Positions 8,490 to 19,300 of a stretch of DNA of 33,754 bases are shown piece by piece. This DNA comes from an uncultured Aquimarina sp. GTDB lineage: Bacteria > Bacteroidota > Bacteroidia > Flavobacteriales > Flavobacteriaceae. A program made the translations under genes and the position numbers. Below the pieces are notes generated by a model. It was given only the letters and a program-made list of their open reading frames with translations. It made no database searches and had not been told where the DNA came from. The stretch spans positions 1 to 33,754 of the forward strand of contig CANLCT010000044.1 in assembly GCA_947489195.1 (NCBI GenBank), read 5' to 3'. How positions within the stretch are numbered: position 1 is the first letter of the stretch; each line of letters starts with the position of its first letter.

Positions 8490-10586
8490 ATGGCAAAACA
8501 CATTAATGTTTCATTAATTGGTAATCCAAATACAGGTAAAACTTCGGTATTTAACTTGCTAACAGGATTAAATCAGCAAGTAGGAAATTATCCAGGTATT
8601 ACAGTTGAGCGCAAGGCAGGAATTTGTAAGCTGCCAAGAGGAGTAAAGGCTCATATTTTAGACCTGCCCGGTACTTATAGTTTAAATGCTTCATCATTAG
8701 ATGAAAATGTAGTTATCGAAGTATTGCTGAATAAAAAAGATAAAGATTATCCAGATGTAGCTGTAGTTGTTAGCGATGTTGAAAATTTAAAAAGAAACCT
8801 GTTATTATTTACACAAATTAAAGATCTTGATATTCCTACGATTTTGGTTATTAACATGGCAGATCGTATGAAACGTAAAGGAATTAGTTTGGATATCCCA
8901 GCATTAGAAAAAACATTAAAAACCAAAGTGGTTTTAATGAGTGCGCGAAAAAAACAAGGGATTGATGAGTTAAAGCAATTGATTGCTGAATATAAAAAAC
9001 TATCTGTTGAACCTTGTGTAAATGCTTCGGTAATTGATAAAGAATATTTCGAAGGCTTGCAAAGAGCATTTCCTAACCAGTCCTTATATAAATTATGGTT
9101 GGTGATCACCCAAGATGTTAATTTTGCAAATATTAATAGGAATACTATTGCCGATGCATCTGAATTTCATACAAAAAAGAAAAGTGATTTAAAGCGATTA
9201 CAGCAAAAGGAAACTATAAAAAGATATCAATTTATTAATGAAACACTTAAACAGACCCAAACTGTCGATATAGGTTCTGCTTCTGGTTTACGTGCTAAAC
9301 TAGATCAGTTGCTAGTGCATAAGGTGTGGGGGTATTTGATTTTCTTTGCCATTTTATTATTCATTTTTCAGGCCATATATGATTGGTCGACTTATCCAAT
9401 GGATTTAATTGACGAAGGTTTTGCTTGGTTGAGTGAATCTGTAAAAATGTATTTACCCAGTGGAGCTTTAACAAACCTGATTACCGAAGGGATTATTCCA
9501 GGATTGGGTGGTATTGTAATTTTTATTCCACAAATTGCTTTTTTATTCTTATTTATATCCATTTTGGAAGAGTCGGGTTATATGAGTCGAGTCGTGTTTT
9601 TAATGGATCGCTTAATGCGAAGGTTTGGATTGAGTGGTAAAAGTATAGTGCCTTTAATTTCGGGAACAGCTTGTGCAATTCCGGCAGTTATGGCAACTCG
9701 AAATATCGAAAATTGGAAAGAACGTTTAATCACTATTTTGGTTGTTCCTTTTACAACTTGTTCCGCGCGTTTACCGGTGTATTTAATTATAATTTCATTA
9801 GTTATTCCTAATGAACGTGTGGCATGGATTTTTGGATATCAAAGCTTGAGTTTAATGCTGCTTTATTTACTTGGTTTTGTTACTGCTTTAGGGTCTTCGT
9901 GGTTATTGAGTAAATTTTTAAAAATGCCTAATAAGAGCTTTTTTGTGGTCGAAATGCCCAATTATAAATGGCCATTGTTTAAAAATGTAGCAATTAATGT
10001 TATAGAAAAAACTAAGGCATTTATTGCTGGAGCAGGAAAAATAATTTTAGCAATATCTATTGTTTTGTGGGTGTTGGCGAGTTATGGACCTAATGATCAA
10101 TTTTCAAAAGCAGAAGCTATAGTAACCAGTCAGCAAGCACAAAATCTGGATTTGGATTTAGAGCAAGCTATTGCAAGTCATAAATTAGAACATTCATATA
10201 TAGGATATATGGGTAAAGCGATAGAGCCTTTAGTTGCTCCTTTGGGGTATGATTGGAAAATAGGAATAGCATTAATTAGTTCCTTTGCTGCTCGCGAAGT
10301 TTTTGTAGGTACTTTAGCTACTATTTATAGTGTAGGAAGTGAAGAAGAGGAAACAATAAAAAATCGAATGGCAGCAGAAATAAACCCTATTTCTGGTGCT
10401 CCTTTATTTAATTTAGCCACCGGAGTTTCCTTATTGTTGTTTTATGCTTTTGCAATGCAATGTATGAGTACTATTGCTATTGTTAAAAAAGAAACTAATG
10501 GGTGGCGTTGGCCGTTAATTCAATTGTTTTTTATGAGTGGGTTAGCATATACTACTGCCTTAATTGCTTATCAAATATTGAAATAA
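8490..10586 (+). CDS. feoB: Ferrous iron transport protein B (GTP-dependent Fe2+ permease)
   Basis: The 698-residue protein imports Fe2+ across the inner membrane. The N-terminal G domain has G1 GNPNTGKTS (11-19), G3 DLPGTY (58-63), G4 NMAD (122-125) and a G5-like SARKKQG. A helical linker (about 165-265) leads into the polytopic permease with two Gate-type halves (about 340-480 and 505-680). These contain the family signatures ESGYMSR, GTACAIPAVMATR, TTCSARLPVY and AAREVFVGTLATIY. Length is slightly below the 750-770 of E. coli FeoB, as is common in Bacteroidota. It is followed by a small Cys-rich partner instead of FeoC. Confidence 0.97.
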   Translation: MAKHINVSLIGNPNTGKTSVFNLLTGLNQQVGNYPGITVERKAGICKLPRGVKAHILDLPGTYSLNASSLDENVVIEVLLNKKDKDYPDVAVVVSDVENLKRNLLLFTQIKDLDIPTILVINMADRMKRKGISLDIPALEKTLKTKVVLMSARKKQGIDELKQLIAEYKKLSVEPCVNASVIDKEYFEGLQRAFPNQSLYKLWLVITQDVNFANINRNTIADASEFHTKKKSDLKRLQQKETIKRYQFINETLKQTQTVDIGSASGLRAKLDQLLVHKVWGYLIFFAILLFIFQAIYDWSTYPMDLIDEGFAWLSESVKMYLPSGALTNLITEGIIPGLGGIVIFIPQIAFLFLFISILEESGYMSRVVFLMDRLMRRFGLSGKSIVPLISGTACAIPAVMATRNIENWKERLITILVVPFTTCSARLPVYLIIISLVIPNERVAWIFGYQSLSLMLLYLLGFVTALGSSWLLSKFLKMPNKSFFVVEMPNYKWPLFKNVAINVIEKTKAFIAGAGKIILAISIVLWVLASYGPNDQFSKAEAIVTSQQAQNLDLDLEQAIASHKLEHSYIGYMGKAIEPLVAPLGYDWKIGIALISSFAAREVFVGTLATIYSVGSEEEETIKNRMAAEINPISGAPLFNLATGVSLLLFYAFAMQCMSTIAIVKKETNGWRWPLIQLFFMSGLAYTTALIAYQILK

Positions 10587-10620
10587 AGTAAGTAAAAAGA
10601 ATAAAATCGACTATTGTTAT

Positions 10621-10767
10621 ATGAATCAAGTGATACAAAATATAGGAGTTTTAGGGTTGTTTATTGGAGCATTGTATTTTTTGGCAACTAAATTTATTTG
10701 GAAATCTACAGTCAAGAAAAATAAAAATAATAGTTGCGGTACTAATGGTAATTGTGGATGTTCGTAG
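10621..10767 (+). CDS. FeoB-associated Cys-rich membrane peptide
   Basis: A 48-codon frame starts with ATG 34 bases after feoB. The protein is MNQVIQNIGVLGLF with one transmembrane helix (about residues 5-24), a lysine-rich stretch, then a Cys/Gly/Asn tail, SCGTNGNCGCS. This layout matches the short FeoB-associated Cys-rich proteins that follow feoB in many Bacteroidota and Firmicutes and are thought to replace FeoC. Handling of Fe2+ or redox sensing by the three cysteines is inference. Confidence 0.85.
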   Translation: MNQVIQNIGVLGLFIGALYFLATKFIWKSTVKKNKNNSCGTNGNCGCS

Positions 10768-11093
10768 TTTCAAATAGTATGTAATTTAGGGAGTCGAATT
10801 AAATTTTATTTGAATTCTAAGTCAGATAAAAAAATTTAGATTCATTATTTGAACAATTGGTACTAGGTAAATACCTTAAATTAAGGATTTACGATACTTT
10901 AGTTTCGAACAACAAATAAAGTAGAAAATAGATGAACTATATAGTCTAAGGCTTTATTTGTGAATTGTATTTATATGTTAAATGACTATAAAATGAAGGT
11001 TTTTAATCTTATTTTCGAAAAATTCTTACAAAAAAAAGCTTAAAATAATACAATTTTGTAATTTATATGGGAAGAATAACATCTTGAAAATTA
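10768..11093. other. 326-base intergenic region with overlapping dyads
   Basis: No gene is seen. AGGTAAATACCT (10865-10876) overlaps CCTTAAATTAAGG (10874-10886), giving two nested short palindromes. Neither is followed by a T-run and the loops are too short for a good hairpin, so a protein-binding site is likelier than a terminator. The rest is A/T-rich and should hold the promoter of the metalloprotease gene; no clear -33/-7 pair was found. Confidence 0.4.
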
Positions 11094-12869
11094 ATGGAAA
11101 TGAAAATGAAGATTAAAATAATAACGCTAATTACTTGTTTTTTTAGCCTTTTTCAAATACTGGCACAGCAAATGCTCTATCAAATTTCTATTGAAGAGCA
11201 AGTTGAAAAATCATCTTTAATAATTGAAGGTAAAGTATTAGAAAAACGCTCCTATTTAAATGAGAAAACGAATCATATTTACACACTAAATAAAATTGAA
11301 GTGCTTCAAAAACTTTCAGGAGTATTTGATACAACTTATTTGTATGTAATAACAAAAGGAGGTACTGTTGGTTTTAATACCGAAAAAGTGACTCCAAGTT
11401 TGCAATTAAATAAAGGAAGTATTGGAGCATTCTTTTTGCAAAATTATAAAATCGAATTAAAAAACTTTTCTGAAGATAAGATATATAAAGTTTATAGTGA
11501 TATTCAAGGGTTTTATGAATATGATATTATTTCTGAAGAGGTAGCTAATCCATTTTATAGTTTTGAAAATACAGAAAGTTTTTATACTACTTTGTCTAAT
11601 TTGACAGAGCAACCAATGCAATTTAAAAAAAACACGACTAAAAAAGCCCAAAAAAATCTTAGTACAGCGGTAATAAATTCATTTACACCAACAACAGTTA
11701 GAGCCGGAACAGGAGAAACCATAGTTATTAATGGTTCTGGTTTTGGTAATGCTATTGGAAGTGTTGATTTTGAAGATGCAGATTTAGGTGGAGGCTTAGC
11801 TAACTTAAGAAGTACTGATGATTTTTTAATTTTAAGTTGGTCAGATAGTTTTATTGAAGTAAGAGTGCCTGATTTTGCAGGTACAGGACAAATAAGAGTT
11901 ACCGATCAGAGTGGAGTAAATCAATTTGTATCAACAGATGATTTAACCGTATTGAGTGCTGAATCTAATATTACTTTTGATACAGATAATGATGGTGAAT
12001 TTGATACTACGGTACGAATAAAATTAGTAAATACAAACGGAGTAGGAGGATATACTTGGACGTACAATAGTGATTTTAAATCTAATTCAAAAGCGGTAGT
12101 TGCCTTTGAGAAATCCGTGAATAATTGGATTTGTGCTACGGGTATTAATTGGACTATTGATGAAAATACGAGTAACTTGAATGTAGCAACAGATGATGGA
12201 GTAAATCTAGTGCGTTTTGAATCATCTACAGCTTCTAATGATGATGAAATTGAACCAGGTACCTTAGGGGTAACTATAAGTTACTTTATGGGTTGCCAGT
12301 CTGGATCAGGCGAAGTTATAGGCTATTTGTCGGAAGTGGATATGACATTTAACTCGAGAGCAAACTGGAATTTTGAAGAAGGCTTGCCATCGGGGTCACA
12401 GGTGGATTTTCAAGGTACAGCCACGCATGAATTAGGACATGCTCATAGTATGGGGCATGTAATTAGTGAAGGTCAACTAATGCATTTTAATACAATTTTT
12501 GGAGAAGAAAGTGCAACAAGAGATATAGATGATAATACTTTGCAAGGGGCTGAACAGAATTTTGAATTTTCTAAAACAGGAAACTTTTGTAGAGGTACCT
12601 CAGTTGTAAAAAGTAAAACTTGTGATAGTTTGTCAATTAATAAATTTGTAGATCGACCAAAATTTATTGTCTTTCAAGAAAATAACTCAATAAAAGTAAG
12701 TTCGTTAAGTGTGGTGAGTAGATTATCTATTTTTGATTTAAACGGGCGACTACTAGTAGATGCAATTGATGAAAGTGAATTGTCTACAGCCTTATTGCCT
12801 CATGCTGCTTATGTATTAGTAATAGAGGATTCAAATGGAGACTTACTTTATAGGAAATTTAGTTTATAA
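11094..12869 (+). CDS. Secreted matrixin-like zinc metalloprotease with TIG domain and T9SS tail
   Basis: The 591-residue protein has a signal peptide (about residues 1-25, ending ILAQQ). An IPT/TIG Ig-like domain (about 196-288) starts INSFTPTTVRAGTGETIVIN. The catalytic domain holds HELGHAHSMGH (445-455), an HExxHxxxxxH zinc site, with Met-turn QLMHF (M463) eight residues later, as in matrixins. The usual metzincin glycine at position 8 of the motif is serine. The last 75 or so residues look like a type A T9SS tail (LSIFDLNGRLL, then HAAYVLVIED). Alternative ATG starts at 11100 and 11106 give the same signal peptide core. It probably cleaves extracellular proteins; the substrate is unknown. 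Confidence 0.85.
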   Translation: MEMKMKIKIITLITCFFSLFQILAQQMLYQISIEEQVEKSSLIIEGKVLEKRSYLNEKTNHIYTLNKIEVLQKLSGVFDTTYLYVITKGGTVGFNTEKVTPSLQLNKGSIGAFFLQNYKIELKNFSEDKIYKVYSDIQGFYEYDIISEEVANPFYSFENTESFYTTLSNLTEQPMQFKKNTTKKAQKNLSTAVINSFTPTTVRAGTGETIVINGSGFGNAIGSVDFEDADLGGGLANLRSTDDFLILSWSDSFIEVRVPDFAGTGQIRVTDQSGVNQFVSTDDLTVLSAESNITFDTDNDGEFDTTVRIKLVNTNGVGGYTWTYNSDFKSNSKAVVAFEKSVNNWICATGINWTIDENTSNLNVATDDGVNLVRFESSTASNDDEIEPGTLGVTISYFMGCQSGSGEVIGYLSEVDMTFNSRANWNFEEGLPSGSQVDFQGTATHELGHAHSMGHVISEGQLMHFNTIFGEESATRDIDDNTLQGAEQNFEFSKTGNFCRGTSVVKSKTCDSLSINKFVDRPKFIVFQENNSIKVSSLSVVSRLSIFDLNGRLLVDAIDESELSTALLPHAAYVLVIEDSNGDLLYRKFSL

Positions 12870-12893
12870 ATAAATATTTGATTTATAAAACAA

Positions 12894-12926
12894 AAAAAGA
12901 GATGCTATTCGGCATCTCTTTTTATT
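12894..12926. terminator. Bidirectional intrinsic terminator
   Basis: AAAAAGAGATGC (12894-12905) pairs with GCATCTCTTTTT (12912-12923) around a 6-base loop, with A residues on one side and T residues on the other. It separates the convergent metalloprotease and DUF1573 genes. Confidence 0.9.
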
Positions 12927-12944
12927 TTATAAATTTAGTATAAA

Positions 12945-13364
12945 TTATTTTTTCTCTGTAATTGTTCCTTTAATTTTTAGAGGAAACGGAACAGCATCTG
13001 CATTGCTATATACACTAATAGTTTTACGTATTGGTCCAACACGTTTAGTGTCGTATTTAACCTCAATTTCACCTTTTTCGCCAGGAGCTACAGGTGCTTC
13101 GGGTTTTTTAGGAATAGTACACCCACAACTTGAGTATACTCTTGAAATAATCAAAGGTTCATTTCCTGTATTAGTAAATGTAAATTTACGAACACCATCA
13201 GCACCTTTTTCGATTGTACCATAATCGATTACTTCTGTTTCAAATTCAATTTTTGCTCCATTTTCTTTTTGTGTTTCGACAGGAGTGTCTTTTTTTTCAT
13301 CGTCTTGAGCAAAAGCACCAAAACCAATAAAACTCACAAGAAATAGGCTAATTAATTTTTTCAT
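12945..13364 (-). CDS. DUF1573 Ig-like periplasmic protein
   Basis: The 139-residue secreted protein has a clear signal peptide (MKKLISLFLVSFIGFGAFAQ), a short acidic/lysine linker (about 21-38), then one DUF1573 domain: FETEVIDYGTIEKG, FTFTNTGNEPLIISRVYSSC, CGCTIPKKPEAPVAPGEKG. The family has an Ig-like (ASPM/SPD-2/Hydin-like) beta sandwich and is abundant in Bacteroidota; no biochemical role is established. It is a single gene, facing away from valS. Confidence 0.9.
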   Translation of the reverse strand: MKKLISLFLVSFIGFGAFAQDDEKKDTPVETQKENGAKIEFETEVIDYGTIEKGADGVRKFTFTNTGNEPLIISRVYSSCGCTIPKKPEAPVAPGEKGEIEVKYDTKRVGPIRKTISVYSNADAVPFPLKIKGTITEKK

Positions 13365-13428
13365 GTTTAAAAATTTAATTCAATGTAAATGTAATTATTT
13401 TTTTGACAACTTCAAGGGGCATTAAATC

Positions 13429-13459
13429 TTTCAAGTTGTAATTTATATAGTTACTTTTG
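13429..13459 (+). promoter_or_regulatory. Probable promoter of valS
   Basis: TACTTTTG (13452-13459) matches the -7 consensus, and TTTC (13429-13432), one mismatch from TTTG, lies 19 bases upstream. The -7 box is 28 bases before the ATG. Confidence 0.5.
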
Positions 13460-13487
13460 CAAACTATACTTCAAATATTAGACCAAA

Positions 13488-16127
13488 ATGGCTTTAGCTG
13501 CACAATACGACTCAAAAATAGTAGAAGAAAAATGGTATGACTACTGGATGAAGAACAATTATTTTCATTCAGAAGTTGATGATAGAGAGCCTTATACGAT
13601 TGTAATACCTCCTCCGAATGTGACAGGTGTATTGCATATGGGGCATATGTTAAATAATACTATTCAAGATGTTCTTATTAGAAGGGCACGATTACGTGGT
13701 TATAATGCCTGTTGGGTGCCTGGTACTGACCATGCGTCAATTGCAACCGAAGCTAAAGTGGTTGCAAGACTAAAGGAGCAAGGGATTGAAAAAAGTGATT
13801 TAACTCGTGAGGAGTTTTTAAAGCATGCTTGGGATTGGACCGAAGAGTACGGAGGTGTTATATTAGAACAACTGAAAAAATTAGGAGCTTCATGCGATTG
13901 GGAGCGTACAAAGTTTACCTTAGATGATGATTTGTATAAATCTGTAATAAAAACCTTTGTAGACCTGTATAATAAAGGCTTGATTTATCGTGGTTATCGT
14001 ATGGTAAATTGGGATCCAGAAGCGCAAACAACTTTGTCTGACGAAGAAGTAATTCATGAAGAAAAACAAGGAGCCTTATATCATATAAAATATCAAATTG
14101 AAGGTAGTGATGATCATTTAGTGGTGGCAACAACAAGGCCTGAAACTATTTTTGGAGATACAGCAATATGTATTAATCCAGAGGATTCAAGGTTTACACA
14201 TTTAAAAGGCAAAAAAGCAATAGTACCTATTGTAAATAGAGTAATACCTATTATTGAGGATGCTTATGTGGATTTAGAATTTGGTACCGGGTGTTTAAAA
14301 GTAACACCAGCTCACGATGAAAATGATAAAGTAATAGGTGATACTCATGGTTTAGAGGTTATTGATATATTTGATAATGATGCCACTTTAAATTCATTTG
14401 GTTTACATTATGAAGGAAAAGATCGCTTTGTAGTGCGTAAAGAGTTTTCGGAGGAGTTAAAAGAAAAAGGGTTTTTAATAAAAACCGAAACTCACATGCA
14501 TAAAGTGGGTACCTCAGAACGTACAAAGGCGGTTATTGAACCTAAACTTTCTGATCAATGGTTTTTAAAAATGGAAGACTTGGTAAAGCCAGCCATAAAA
14601 GCAGTTTTGGGTGATGATACGGATATTAATTTGCATCCTAAAAAGTTTGAAAATACATACCGCCATTGGATGGAAAATATTCGAGATTGGAATATATCGC
14701 GTCAGTTATGGTGGGGTCAACAAATACCTGCTTATTATTATGGAGAGGGTAAAGAGGATTTTATAGTAGCAGAAACTAAAGAAACTGCATTAAAGTTAGC
14801 ACAACAAAAAACAGGAAATCAATCATTAAAAGAAACGGATTTAAAGCAAGATGAAGATGCTTTGGATACTTGGTTTTCTTCGTGGTTATGGCCAATGAGT
14901 GTGTTTGATGGTGTTAATAATCCCGAAAATGATGAATTTAAATATTATTATCCAACTAATGATTTAGTTACTGGTCCAGATATTTTATTCTTCTGGGTAG
15001 CCCGAATGATTATTTCTGGGTATGAATATACTGGCGAAGCACCATTTAAAAATGTATATTTAACAGGATTGGTTCGCGATAAGCAACGACGCAAAATGTC
15101 AAAATCATTAGGGAATTCACCTGATGCATTAAAGTTGATTTCAGATTATGGAGCCGATGGGGTGCGCGTTGGATTATTATTAAGTTCGGCAGCCGGAAAT
15201 GATTTGATGTTTGATGAGGATTTGTGTAAACAAGGAAAATCATTTGTAAATAAAATATGGAATGCCTTTCGTTTAATTAAAGGATGGGAAGCTTCTGTAG
15301 AAGAAAAAACACAACCAGAAGCTGCAGTTAAAGCCATAGCATGGTATAAAGATAAGTTTCAATCGGTATTAGTATCTATCGATAGTAATTTTGAAAAATA
15401 CAGATTAAGTGATTCGTTAATGTCAATATATAAATTGGTATGGGATGATTTTTGTAGTTGGTTGCTCGAAATGGTAAAACCTACTTACGGAGAGTCAATT
15501 GATCGTAAAACTTTTGAAGCAGTTATAGGTTTGTTAGAAGATAATTTACGTTTATTGCATCCTTTTATTCCTTTTGCATCCGAAGAGATTTGGCAAAATA
15601 TTACCGAACGTAATCCTTCAGAAGCTCTAATAATAAATAGTTATCCAAAGCAAGTTGATTTTAATGGACAATTATTAGAAAACTTTGAAATAGCAAAAGA
15701 AATTATTTCGGGAATTAGAACCATTCGTAAGGATAAAAATATATCATTTAAAGAAACGATTGATTTACAAATAATAAATAATGAGTCTGTACCTACTAAC
15801 TTTGATTGTATTATTGAGAAATTAGGGAACATTGCTTCGTTAAGTTATGTAGAGGAATCACCAGAAGGAACACTTTCTTTTAGAGTAAAATCTAATGAAT
15901 ATTTTGTGCCTTTAAAAGGAGCTGTTAATATTGAAGAAGAGTTGCAAAAATTAGAAGAAGAATTAAAGTACACTGAAGGTTTTTTAAAAAGTGTAAGTAA
16001 AAAGCTTTCTAATGAACGATTTGTTTCCAATGCGCCAGAGCAAGTAGTGGCAAACGAGCGTAAAAAAATGGAAGATGCTCAAGCTAAAATAGAAACCTTA
16101 AAAGCAAGTATTTTGGCACTTTCATAA
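13488..16127 (+). CDS. valS: Valyl-tRNA synthetase
   Basis: The 879-residue class I aminoacyl-tRNA synthetase attaches valine to tRNA-Val. The HIGH-type motif is HMGH (50-53) inside PPPNVTGVLHMGHM, and KMSKS is at 536-540 (RRKMSKSLGNSPD). Between them lies the CP1 editing domain (about 200-350, TTRPETIFGDTAICINPED). The anticodon-binding helical domain follows (about 590-740), and a coiled-coil arm typical of ValS ends the protein (about 810-879). The length is normal. It is monocistronic, with its own promoter and a strong terminator. Confidence 0.98.
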   Translation: MALAAQYDSKIVEEKWYDYWMKNNYFHSEVDDREPYTIVIPPPNVTGVLHMGHMLNNTIQDVLIRRARLRGYNACWVPGTDHASIATEAKVVARLKEQGIEKSDLTREEFLKHAWDWTEEYGGVILEQLKKLGASCDWERTKFTLDDDLYKSVIKTFVDLYNKGLIYRGYRMVNWDPEAQTTLSDEEVIHEEKQGALYHIKYQIEGSDDHLVVATTRPETIFGDTAICINPEDSRFTHLKGKKAIVPIVNRVIPIIEDAYVDLEFGTGCLKVTPAHDENDKVIGDTHGLEVIDIFDNDATLNSFGLHYEGKDRFVVRKEFSEELKEKGFLIKTETHMHKVGTSERTKAVIEPKLSDQWFLKMEDLVKPAIKAVLGDDTDINLHPKKFENTYRHWMENIRDWNISRQLWWGQQIPAYYYGEGKEDFIVAETKETALKLAQQKTGNQSLKETDLKQDEDALDTWFSSWLWPMSVFDGVNNPENDEFKYYYPTNDLVTGPDILFFWVARMIISGYEYTGEAPFKNVYLTGLVRDKQRRKMSKSLGNSPDALKLISDYGADGVRVGLLLSSAAGNDLMFDEDLCKQGKSFVNKIWNAFRLIKGWEASVEEKTQPEAAVKAIAWYKDKFQSVLVSIDSNFEKYRLSDSLMSIYKLVWDDFCSWLLEMVKPTYGESIDRKTFEAVIGLLEDNLRLLHPFIPFASEEIWQNITERNPSEALIINSYPKQVDFNGQLLENFEIAKEIISGIRTIRKDKNISFKETIDLQIINNESVPTNFDCIIEKLGNIASLSYVEESPEGTLSFRVKSNEYFVPLKGAVNIEEELQKLEEELKYTEGFLKSVSKKLSNERFVSNAPEQVVANERKKMEDAQAKIETLKASILALS

Positions 16128-16191
16128 TGTCCCATAAAGTTTTAAAATAACATCCATTTTAATTAAGTTAGTTTGTTGTTTATTCAAAAAC

Positions 16192-16228
16192 AAAAAAAGA
16201 TCTGAGATTTTCTCAGGTCTTTTTTTTG
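16192..16228 (+). terminator. Intrinsic terminator after valS
   Basis: AGATCTGAGA (16198-16207) pairs with TCTCAGGTCT (16211-16220; one T-G pair) around a 3-base loop, followed by seven T residues. The A-run on the left would allow reverse use. Confidence 0.9.
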
Positions 16229-16393
16229 TAATAATAAACCTACAATAATATGATTTATAGTTCTTTTATCTGTATTTTTGAGTGTTTTAACGATATTGTT
16301 AAAGTTTAAACTGTTCTCTTTAGTGTGGTTTAAATTTTGTAAATTATTGTTAATCAAATTTTTGTGTGATAATTTATTTCAAAATCCCCCCAG

Positions 16394-19300
16394 ATGAAGA
16401 AGAAAGATTTACTTATTTATTTTTGGTTTTTTGTAAGTTTTATGGCGGTTAATGCGCAAAACTTGACAATTAATGTGAATCAAAATATCGAACAACTGAT
16501 TGGAAATGAACTTATAGAAGATGTTGGAAGCTGTGATTTAACAATAAATGAAGTATCTGGAGTCAATGGCACTTCTGATACATCTCCGATTACTAGTTTT
16601 GGGAGTTTTGTAGCTAATGGTAATAGTGGTTTTAATTTGACAGAAGGAATTGTATTAACTACGGGTAGAGTTAGTCAGGCAAATGCAAGCACCGCAGGTA
16701 TTGGTGATGGAACTACAGTTTGGGGTGGAAGCATGGATTATGAAAGTGAGATAGGAGCCTTGGCAGGGACGACATTTAATGCTACCGAAATTGAATTTGA
16801 TTTTTTTGCGTTACAAGATAATATTACATTTAATTATGTTTTTGCTTCTGACGAATATGCCTCGGGCTCAGCGAATTTTTGTACAAACAATGATGGAGTT
16901 GTTATTTTAATTAGAGAAGCTGGTAGCGGAAATCCTTTTGTAAATATTGCCTTAACACCCGATGGTCGTCCAGTAACTGTAGCAAATGTTCATGAAGAAG
17001 GAGTAGGGCTAACGCCAGCAACATCATGTTCGGCAGAAAATGGATCATTAATAACCAACGGAGGAGCAAGATCTCCAAGCACACGTGTAAATTACACACA
17101 ATATACAGAAACATTAAGAGCGAACACCAATTCTGTAATAGGAACAACTTATACGATAAAAATAATTGTAGCCGATGGGGGTGATGCATTTTCAGATTCA
17201 GCAGTTTTTATTGGAAAAATAACTAATGAATTATCATTAGATTTAGGAAGGTTAGAAAATGCAGTGTTTACTCCCGGAAATATAAGTGATTGTGCAAATA
17301 TGGTAACCCTAAGCCCAGAACAGGTGTTTCCTAACTCTGCACAGTATTTTTGGAGTAGTAGTATAGATACAGGTTTTTTAGAAAATACGAGAACAATTGA
17401 TGTTACAGAATCAGGGACTTATACATTAAGAGTTCAACTTAATGCAGCCTGTGCTATTGAAGAAGAAATAGCAGTAGACTTATCGAACAGTCACCCAGGA
17501 AGTCAAATAACCAGACTTTCTGAATGTGTGTCTACGGCCACAACTAGCCAAGTCTTTGATTTAACAGTAAAAACACCTGAAGCGCTGGTTAGCAGAGAGG
17601 CATCATCAGTAGTTTCTTTTTTTACAAGCTTAGCTGAAGCGGAAAGTGATACAGGTACACCAATAACAAATCCAAGTGCACATGTGGCTAGTAATAATGA
17701 TACTATTTTTGTAAGTGTTATTGAACCTTCAGGCTGTAAATTTATTTCTAGTTTTCAAATAAGTATAGGACAAGGTGAAGATATAGCTGTTGCCACCAGA
17801 AATTTTTCGGTTTGCGATTCAGAATTAATAATAGGAACTTCAGTTAACGACGCAGATGGTTTTGAGGCCATTTCTACTGCTGAAATTACAAACCAGTTTT
17901 TTTCTGAAATAGCTGGTAGTTTTACTTATTTTGAAGATGCCTCATTGAGTATCCCTTTTAATGATTCGCAGGTGTATTCTGGTAATTTTACTATTTACGC
18001 ACAAAATATATCACCTTCAGGTTGTTCTAGTAGTGCGATACCAGTTGAAATAACTATAAGCAGTCCTCCAGCGGGTGTTCCATTTGATGATATCGAAGGA
18101 ACAAATGCTATTTTTGAAGAAATTATTATTTGTGATGCAGATCCCAAAGATGGCTTTGCAGATTTTGATTTAACACCAATAAGAGACCAAATATTAGCAT
18201 CAGGAATAACTGGGGTCGATATTAGTTTCCACAGAAGTGTTGATGATGCGCTAATTGGAACTAATCCAATTTCAACCCCTTCTAATTATATTAACGAAGA
18301 AGAAAATATACAACGTATAGCAATACGTGTTGTAAACACAGGCGAAGATTGCCCTATTGTTCGTTCAGTAACTTTAAAAGCCCGTCATTTAATTTCTGAT
18401 AGTACTTTTGAAAATGAAAGTACCTGTGATGATGACGATGATGGTTTTGCAGTTTTCGATCTTTCTAGAAAAAAAGAGGAGATTTCAACAGAATTCGAAG
18501 TAGAATTATATGCATCACTGGCGGATTTTGATGCTAATATTCCAATTACAAATGCAGCATTGGCTTCATACACGAATACCGAAGCAACTAGCCAAACAAT
18601 TTATGTGCGTTTAACTGATGATGATCCGGTATGTGAGGATATGAGCACTTTCGATTTGGTAGTATCGCCGCAAGTTACTGTTGATACTCCAATGGATGTT
18701 TTAGTAGTATGTGATAATGACTCAGATAGTCAAATTAGTGGTTTAGCAACATTATTTCAAGCAGAAATAGCATCGCAGATAACAACAGATATTGGATTAG
18801 GTTTAAGTTATTACACAAACCAGTTTGATGCATCTAATGTAGATGATACCTCAGTAGCTGCATTAACTGATTCGGATACCGGAACATCAGGAATATACTG
18901 GGCAAGAGCAACCTCTAATGATGGATGTATTGATGTAGTTTCTTTTGAATTACAGGTAAACCCTGCTCCAGATGTGGCTGTTTTAGATCCTGTTTTTGTA
19001 TGTTATGATAGGGTATTGGCAATCCCTTTTCAAGATATTACCCAAAGGGTTACAACGGCCGATAAAAATCAGTTTAATGTTGATTATTTTAATACACAAG
19101 CATCGGCACAATTAACACCTATAGCTACAGATGATGTAATTCCAGCTACAGATACAGCTAACTATGATATTTCATTAGATGATGATGCTATAATTTGGGT
19201 GAGGTATGAAAACAAAACTACTGGATGTATTTTTGTACAACAACAGCAGTTTATTATTAATACTCTTCCTATTATTAATAATGACGAAGATTTTTTGCTA

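Noticed and set aside
8747..9109. 120-codon minus-strand frame inside feoB
   Set aside because: Antisense to the conserved G domain; composition is that of a reversed GTPase gene.
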